Part shown: positions 46,004 to 64,000 of the stretch, one piece after another
Position numbering within the stretch: the stretch's first letter is position 1
Layout: each line of letters begins with the position of its first letter
Source: Halichondria panicea
Lineage: Eukaryota > Porifera > Demospongiae > Suberitida > Halichondriidae
Direction: 5' to 3'
Assembly (NCBI RefSeq): GCF_963675165.1
Contig: NC_087386.1
Span: 3,664,169-3,728,168, forward strand
Length of the DNA: 64,000 nt
Translations under genes and position numbers: made by a program
The notes under the pieces: generated by a model
The model's database searches: none
What the model saw: the letters and a program-made list of their open reading frames with translations, nothing else
Told to the model about the DNA's origin: nothing

Positions 46004-48362
46004 AGTAAATGGCAACAACAACTCCTAGGACGATATGGCAATACAATCAGCTTGATTGATGCTACCTACAAAACCACGAAATATGATCTAGCTTTATTCT
46101 TTATCTGCGTTAAGACAAACGTTGGCTACTCTGTCGTTGCAGAGTTTGTAGTTCAAAGTGAAACGTCAGAAAATATTCGTGATGCCTTGTTAAAATTGAA
46201 AGAGTGGAACCCTACATGGTGCCCACCATATTTCATGACTGACTATTCCGAGGCAGAGCTTATGGCCCTAGAACAAGTTTTTCCAACAACTACTGTGTAC
46301 TTGTGTGACTTTCACAGGGAACAAGCATGGGGACGTTCGGTCAAGGATCACAAACATGGTTTGAGTGAATCAGAAGCAGAACAGTTACTCACTTTTCTCC
46401 GCACTTGTGCCTGGGCTCCTTCTGTTGATGGAACTGATCCTACTAGTACATATAAGTCAGCAGTGAATGATCTCAAGCAATCTGGAGTATGGAAAGATCA
46501 CATTCAAGTCAGGGAATGGTTAACGACAAAGTGGTTGAATGTAAAACAAGTAAGTATATTATACCGCATATAGCACGAAATGTTCGAGGCACTTATATTT
46601 TGTGGAATGACTGCTTACCGGACCTTTAATCTTTGTACGGTATAGTAGATAATTATAATTAAAGAACAATTTTTGTAGACTTAATTTTCGTGTAGGATTG
46701 CTAACCCATGCACACAATCTGCGAAAATTAAGCCCCTCGAAATTTCGCGCTATACAGTATACGTATGTCCATATTTATTGTAATTATGTATTAATCAATG
46801 ATGAACTACTTTGTACAGCGCTGGGCTAGAGCTTACAGGGATAACACATACTATGCTGCCATTGATACAAACAACGGGACAGAAGCACAAAACCGATTGT
46901 TCAAATATAGTTTTCTACCAAGAAAAAACCATAGAGCAACACTCTCAAGCACTCGGCATTATTGTTGACAAGTTCTTACCCACTAGGAGACAACAATACC
47001 TGCTTCAGAATTATCAACAATCTTCTTTATATCGGCCCTATCATAGTCACATTCCATCTTACCTACATTGTACACAATCGACCAAGGTCAATAATCATAC
47101 ACTGTCTGGACAGACAAACCAACAGTGCAAAAATTTCTGCTAGTCAGATACATGACATTGATATTGTGAGAGGAGTATTCGAACTGGAGAAATCATCCGG
47201 AAAGAAACATACAGTAGACTTTGCTTTTAATACCTTGGAAAAAATGACTTCCTGCACTTTTTCAGTGTATTTACACACAAACCGGCTTGGCAATGGGACA
47301 AACTTCCTCAATCCTATTTACAAAGTGCGTATCTATCAACTGATAACGAAGCACTTCATGAGTACTTCCAACCATCTGATGACAGTTTTCCCTTTTCAAT
47401 TGTGTGTAATGAAAATACTGATGAAAGTACTGATGAAAGCAATGTCATTGAGGATGCTATACCAAAACGGGTGAGATTATAAATGTATATAATCATTTAT
47501 ATATGCCCCCCTATTTTACACTTATGTATAGGTCAGAAGTGTGTCCATTAAAGCTGCTGGAGAACGAACAAGAATAACTCTTAAGTCTCTAGAATCACTG
47601 ACATACTTGTGCACGGATACAACCAGGCTTTTGGACTTAGACACTCAACTCAAAGATCTACTTCAAAAATTTAGAGCAGACTTACCTCAAGAGGAACAAC
47701 TCATTGTTCGGCCATCAATTGTCTCTCGAGCTATTGGAATAAAGAGGAAGTATGCACGGATCAAATCCAAATTATCCCGTTGCAGTAAATTGCCGAAGAC
47801 AAAGCCAAAAAGGAGAAGAAAAGCTGATAGCAAGTTTCGTAACAGAGTTGGAACTAGAGCTGACCGTTTAGGTATAATATATGTACCCTTTCATTTATTA
47901 TATACAGGAAAGACGAGATTTGATTCACACAAACAGTCAATGAACAGAGAGGAAAGCTCAAAGTAAACAAGATAACATGTGCTGTATATAATCGTATAGT
48001 TTTACGCTATTGTAGACTACCTCAGCAGACAATGACTGATTGTTCCCAGATAACCTCCAGTCAAGTAGGTAAGTCAAAAGGTGAAGTACCCAGCTGAGTA
48101 ACGGCCTTAGAGGCAATAGCATACTACTCCATAAAACATGCTAGTACGGGTTCATATGTTGCTTACCATTAAATGAAAGGTAGAGGAAGAAAAAGAAGGC
48201 GATGTGGGGACTGCCGTGCTTGTAGAGAACAGCAAGATTGTGGCACCTGCACCAACTGCAAAGACAAGCAGAAATTTGGTGGCCCTGGGAGAAAGAAACA
48301 GTGTTGTATCAAAAGAAAATGTGACGGTGAGTATACTCATTTCAAATTTATAGGCATCTATC

Positions 48363-48396
48363 TATGAGAGATAAATAGTTATGAGAGATAAATAGT
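48363..48396. repeat. exact 17-bp tandem duplication
   Basis: Identical copies 48363-48379 and 48380-48396, in a MULE intron. Confidence 0.95.
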
Positions 48397-48408
48397 GCCA
48401 AAATGATG

Positions 48409-48653
48409 CTTAGTTGGTGGCAGCGGCTTAGCTTCAACGATGGCGGCAGTGTTTAGTTGGTGGCGTGCGGCTTAGCCTCGAATATGATGTTGCTGTGGCC
48501 GTGAATAAGATGAAGTTGGAACCACTTTGACCTATCGTTATCTACCAGTCAGATCATGAAGCTACTAATTGGATGGCCACCTTTAAAGGTAAGCCGCCAT
48601 AAGCACTGCCACCACCTTCGAAGCTAAGCCGCCACCAACTAAACACAGGCCGC
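48409..48653. mobile_element. ~245-bp MITE in MULE intron
   Basis: Left end cttagttggtggcagcggct is mirrored by agccgccaccaactaaa at the right; the motif recurs internally. Borders approximate. Confidence 0.7.
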
Positions 48654-49213
48654 CTCCTAATATATACAGATCATGCAGCCACATTTTGGTACAAATATTC
48701 ACCCCTTATATCTACCAGCATCAATTTTATATCCATACAGGCTTGAAGCTTGGTAGCAATGCTACCTATACCAGGGATCAAACTACTACCACCCTCTCTG
48801 ATCAAACTTCAATTACCACAACACTCTCTAGCTCTGCTACCAGTACCAGTAGTACTACTACTACATCTACCCTCACAAAAATGAGTGCACGTACATTTGC
48901 TGTGGGTCTTCTAAATGGAACAATGCAAGCTCCTCCAGGAGTAAGCATCCCTGCTGTGCCACTGCCCATCCTTCAGACTATGATAAACACCAACAACTGG
49001 TCTAACTTCTCTAATTGTTTGTAATGATTATAATGTTTAATGATGACGTAACAACTTCAAACACGGTGAACTTAGCCAACCCCTTCCGGGCAACGGTAGA
49101 GGGCGGCGGCGCCGACTACGAGTGCCTAATTGGCCATTTTAATTACATTCTTATGAGCGCACTTGATAAAACCTGACGGTGGATGACGCGCGTCCAACCT
49201 CTATCCTCCGAGC

Positions 49214-49642
49214 CAGAGGAGGCTGGAACCACTTGACCTTAGCTAATTAAGGTCACTAATTGGATTTATCCAAACCTCTCTTGCAGACTACTTCAAGCCT
49301 AGTTTTTAGTGTCTATCAGTTTAAAATGTTATTTTTTAGGGGGGGTCAAATTTTGTTTTCGCCAATTTTGCTCAGAAGCAGAGATACAATCAAAAGTCTT
49401 GCTCTTGCACTAGCCTCGATATCATGAGCGGCTTGTTCTCGAGGTCACTGCATACTGGCTTGAGACTTGTATCTCTGCTTCTGAGCAAAATTGGCGAAAA
49501 TAAAATTTGACCCCCCCTGAAAAATAAGGTTTTAAACTGATAGACACTAAAAACTAGGCTTGAAGTAGTCTGCAAGAGAAGTTTGGATAAATCCAATTAG
49601 TGACCTTAATTAGCTAAGGTCAAGTGGTTCCAGCCTCCTCTG
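49214..49642. mobile_element. 429-bp foldback element with MULE-like ends
   Basis: Arms of about 190 bp, nearly identical inverted copies (cagaggaggctggaaccact ... agtggttccagcctcctctg), around a short loop near 49400-49455. Perfect 9-bp target duplication cctccgagc at 49205-49213 and 49643-49651. Shares the cagaggagg terminus with the elements at 18266 and 43899. Non-coding. Confidence 0.95.
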
Positions 49643-49651
49643 CCTCCGAGC

Positions 49652-50174
49652 AAGCAGTAGTCTTTGGACACACCCTTTAATTACTCCTGTGGGTGTAATG
49701 CGCATGCGCGCTCATTCCTGTGTGAGAAAATAATATCCAGATCCAGATCCTCCTGGAGAAGCATCTTTTTCTTCTTGAGGGCCACAAAATACTTAGACTG
49801 AACTACAGATCCTGGAAGAATCAATTTTCTTCAGGTCCTGGTAAGCCATATAATACAATACAATAAATGCATGTAAATAAGTATTTTCTTCTCAGTGAGT
49901 TTATATATATAGATAAGCTAATAAAATTCATTATAGAAACTACTATAACACTAATACTTTTTGAGCGAAAGCATAACATGGCGAGAGGCACTAGCAAGCG
50001 CACGCTTGCAACACTCGTTCATAGTATCTATGATAATCAGTCGAACTATATTTAAAATGCTGCAAACACACATAGAAATGCAGTTCTTATGCTATAAAAC
50101 AGGCAAGAGCTATATAAGCAAACAAAAAAGACTATACTAAAGTACTTATATACACATTACCAACAACTACAATA
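49652..50174. other. no gene; downstream of Rab14
   Basis: 3' flank of Rab14 (minus). No other gene recognised; contains a gcgcatgcgcgc palindrome near 49690. Confidence 0.5.
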
Positions 50175-61767
<11,593 letters not shown>

Positions 61768-62128
61768 CTGTATAATTTTACACATTAGAGACAAATCAAT
61801 ACCAACTAAATTACCAATATACAGACACAATCAGCTGTATTTGTTTGGCATAACACAATTATTATACAAAAAATAAGGGGCTAGCTAAGTTGAATAGAAT
61901 AGTATGTGACTGAATAGTTGCACTTGCTACTAGCTATGTGAAACTAGCTAACCCTCAAAGCCATCCATCTATCAACTTGTCAAGGTAATTATTATTGCCC
62001 AGATATTAGAATGTATATACTAACTATGGCTTTGTGGTCACGCCTCTAACTGCAGAGCTCAGCTTGCTGCAGAGAAAGGGAGAACCTGGGAAGCCAACAA
62101 ATACTGTACATGTAAGTAAATCTGATTG

Positions 62129-63202
62129 TAGCCTCGATCCCAGGCCGAGTTTTCGCTTTTATAACGGTTAGGCGAACAACTAGGCCTGGTACTAGTTGTC
62201 TGCGCATGCGTCAACCTCACGAAAACTACCATTTCTCGAGTTGAACGAATTTTTTACCCCACGAAACTTACCCGCTATACAGTATTCTCGGTCACAAAAG
62301 TGACATTTATATTCGTGTACTATCGTGTACTAGAAGTCAATTCCTGTTTTATCATTATTGGAATCGATTGGAATGGCTCTTAGCTGAAGCTTCTCTCTTC
62401 TCTGAAGCTTAGAAAACATTATTCTGAAGACTGAACAACAAGGTAAGAGGTATAAAGCTTTGTCAAGCTTGTTAAGTTTGTGTGGGCCCTATGTATGCTA
62501 TCAAGTCTTGTTCATGTTTGTCAAGATCTAGGTAGACTATAGTTTCATCATTAATATGGTGGATCAAGTGAAGAGTGTGAGCTAGAGAACTTGGTGCTGC
62601 CATCATCAGCTCGTGAACAATGACACTATAACCTGTATAGATCTACATGTATTTAAAATGTCTACTTCTCTGTACAGGAGCAATGGCTAATATCCAGCTA
62701 TCCCAACAGTGCTCCTCTTGGCTATACTAACGGATGAGACTGGACAGTTTGAGGTAAGGGATTAACCGTCTTTGGTTTCTTTTAATATTGTCCTATACTC
62801 ACAGGACTGGAGTATGACCGGTAGCTCAGAGGCATCAAGAGAATCTACGTTTTCTCAAGCAAAATTTAACTGAGTTACGAGTTGGGGCCTAGAATCAGAG
62901 AAGTCCAGCAGCCTGCTAAATCTTTTTGAAACGTAATTTGAAGGCATTGAAATTGCCCTGGGTCACTGTAATCGTGCTGCAGCACAACTGGCAGGCCCTT
63001 GTGAAGCAACTCTCTCTATGTGCATCTTTTGTGTACTCACTCTGTGCACTTTCTGTGCACAAATTTCGATTATTGATTTGTTAAATATTTTTGCCGACCA
63101 CAAATACAATAAAAATTTGACGCAGGCACAGACAACTAGTACCAGGCCTAGTTGTTCGCCTAACCGTTATAAAAGCGAAAACTCGGCCTGGGATCGAGGC
63201 TA
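62129..63202. mobile_element. 1074-bp TAGCCTCG-family element
   Basis: Ends tagcctcgatcccaggccga and tcggcctgggatcgaggcta; the inverted ends extend about 75 bp. Perfect 9-bp duplication atctgattg at 62120-62128 and 63203-63211. Carries gcgcatgcg. No gene recognised inside. Confidence 0.95.
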
Positions 63203-63321
63203 ATCTGATTGGTGCTGACATGCATTACGTCGATCAGTACCCTGCAATCTGATTGGTGCTTATGTGATTATGACTCGAGGCGTAGCCGCACGAAGGATAC
63301 GGTAAAGCTGTATTTCTGTGT

Positions 63322-63580
63322 CTGTTCCAGCTGTAACTGCGCAATGCGCCGAAAACTAACAGCTAACATACATGTACATGTAGGCTTCTTTCTAGCCACG
63401 TTCTCTTGGACTTTGATTTGTGCATAAATTTACAAACTAAAGCTTCTTTCTCGAGTTGTTTTACTTACAGTAAAGGCTGTTGCAGTCTCTTCAGAATCTT
63501 TTTGCACAAACTTTCTATTCAACTTATGAGCTAGCCTTGCACTAAAACGCTAGCTGTTTGTTATAGAGCTCTACAAGAGT
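63322..63580 (+). repeat. interspersed repeat, relative of 28465-28548/34659-34780
   Basis: ctgttccagctgtaact, aaactaaagcttctttctcg and gcacaaactttctattcaac occur in the same order in both places. The 63-kb copy lacks the transposon present in the other, so it is an unoccupied relative. Confidence 0.85.
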
Positions 63581-63639
63581 CATAAAAGAGCTGTACACTG
63601 CCAGAAACAGCGCCATTGTGATTTCCACTAGTGCAGTGG

Positions 63640-63836
63640 CCTCGTTCTCAAGCCAATTTTTTCTGAAAAATACGGCCCGGTATATAATATGTTGAGTCTA
63701 TCTGCATGGGTGTGTTTAGGATCTGGAAACAAAAGAAAATATCTATCAGTCTACCATACAGTTTACGGTTGCTATATAGACACGCCCAGATAATCAATTC
63801 CAGGCTGTATTTTTCAAAATTGGCCTGGGAACGAGG
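63640..63836. mobile_element. ~197-bp MITE
   Basis: cctcgttctcaagccaattt at the left mirrored by aaaattggcctgggaacgag at the right; related to the right half of 45488-46003. Target duplication not clear. Confidence 0.75.
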
Positions 63837-64000
63837 AGACCGGTGAAACTGATGGTGTGTGTGTGTACGGTGTACGTGTCTGTAGTGCAGTCGTAACTGC
63901 TAAACGGTTGCAATGCGAGTACAAATAACAGCTTTGTTTTTAAATTTTACCATAGGTACGGTGCAGTCTCTTCAGAATCGTGCATAACATCACATATTTG

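Larger units (their letters stand above)
44384..49024 (+). pseudogene. MULE transposase with C-terminal CXXC zinc finger
   Basis: Exons: 44384-44554; 44644-46549, interrupted by a MITE at 45488-46003; 46819-47470; 47532-47871; 48181-48326; 48741-49024. Order: acidic start (MAMDWTEGLQQK); CARF-like region (KIGCHAHITIKKCIEYPEYK); MULE core SLIDATYKTTKYDLALFFIC (first Asp), YFMTDYSEAEL (second Asp), VYLCDFHREQAWGR; RWARAYRDNTYYAAIDTNNG; a region where the SWIM zinc finger should be, reading SCT then FFSVYLH with the Cys/His core missing; basic RRRKADSKFRNR; CXXC finger RRCGDCRACREQQDCGTC with KFGGPGRKKQCC; Ser/Thr-rich tail. Splice phases join well. Lesions: a frame slip near 44990, small damage near 45205, the MITE, and the SWIM deletion. 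CXXC fingers bind CpG-containing DNA, which would suit target or end recognition. Confidence 0.85.
43899..49204 (+). mobile_element. MULE (MuDR-like) transposon
   Basis: Left end gagaggaggttggacacgc (43899) and right end gcgcgtcca acctc (about 49188-49200) are inverted and alike to the ends of the 5.86-kb element. Subterminal sequence is also inverted (ggggttggctaagttcaccg at 44279 versus its complement near 49062-49085). Encodes one spliced transposase gene. Target duplication not identified; the right border is disturbed next to the foldback element at 49214. Confidence 0.75.

Noticed and set aside
43899-49204. Clean target-site duplication for the MULE
   Set aside because: The sequences outside the two ends do not match over 8-10 bp as read by eye; the right border may have been altered before the foldback element inserted.
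62600-64000. First coding exon of Rab14
   Set aside because: I looked for the complement of an N-terminal YIFKYI(I)IG-type exon with a donor and found none; it is probably outside the window.

Overview
The window reads as a piece of an early-branching animal genome, most likely a demosponge of the Amphimedon type. The evidence is AT-rich DNA, very short GT-AG introns, one clear metazoan host gene (Rab14), and transposon families that I associate, from memory only, with sponges and cnidarians. No bacterial-style genes, rRNA, tRNA or CRISPR arrays were seen.

The only confident host gene is Rab14, on the minus strand from about 61767 down to 50175. Eight exons are recognisable (the first coding exon was not found) and the introns are packed with small inverted-repeat elements. 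Nearly everything else is mobile DNA in several nested layers.

Layout: 1-2.4 kb, decayed DUF6589 gene; 2.9-4.0 and 7.2-7.5 kb, minus-strand RecQ-like helicase remnants; 8.2-9.05 kb, a long palindrome; 9.86-10.6 kb, piggyBac derivative; 13.7-15.4 kb, Harbinger and LINE remnants; 16.5-27.8 kb, a Ty3/gypsy element. That gypsy element is itself interrupted by a CATAGATA-family element (16.9-17.6 kb) and by a 5.86-kb two-gene DNA transposon (18.27-24.13 kb) whose large gene is intact and unfamiliar. From 28.5 to 34.7 kb a CATAGATA element contains a P/THAP9-like transposon, which in turn contains a gypsy fragment. From 36.4 to 43.8 kb inverted arrays of a 20-bp minisatellite enclose a transposon-type integrase gene and a convergent HECT E3 ligase gene. 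From 43.9 to 49.2 kb lies a MULE transposon whose transposase ends in a CXXC zinc finger and is split by a MITE with a 9-bp target duplication. From 50 kb onward come Rab14 and its MITE-filled introns.

Two patterns cut across the annotation. First, the autonomous elements tend to carry a second gene or a chromatin/ubiquitin-type domain (HIRAN, HECT, CXXC, an unassigned second ORF), and in three of them that second gene is convergent with the main one. Second, the window is dotted with short perfect tandem duplications, and a period of exactly 17 bp is strikingly common (13 exact cases found by eye). Exon boundaries and frames were worked out by eye; family names rest on remembered motifs, not on searches.
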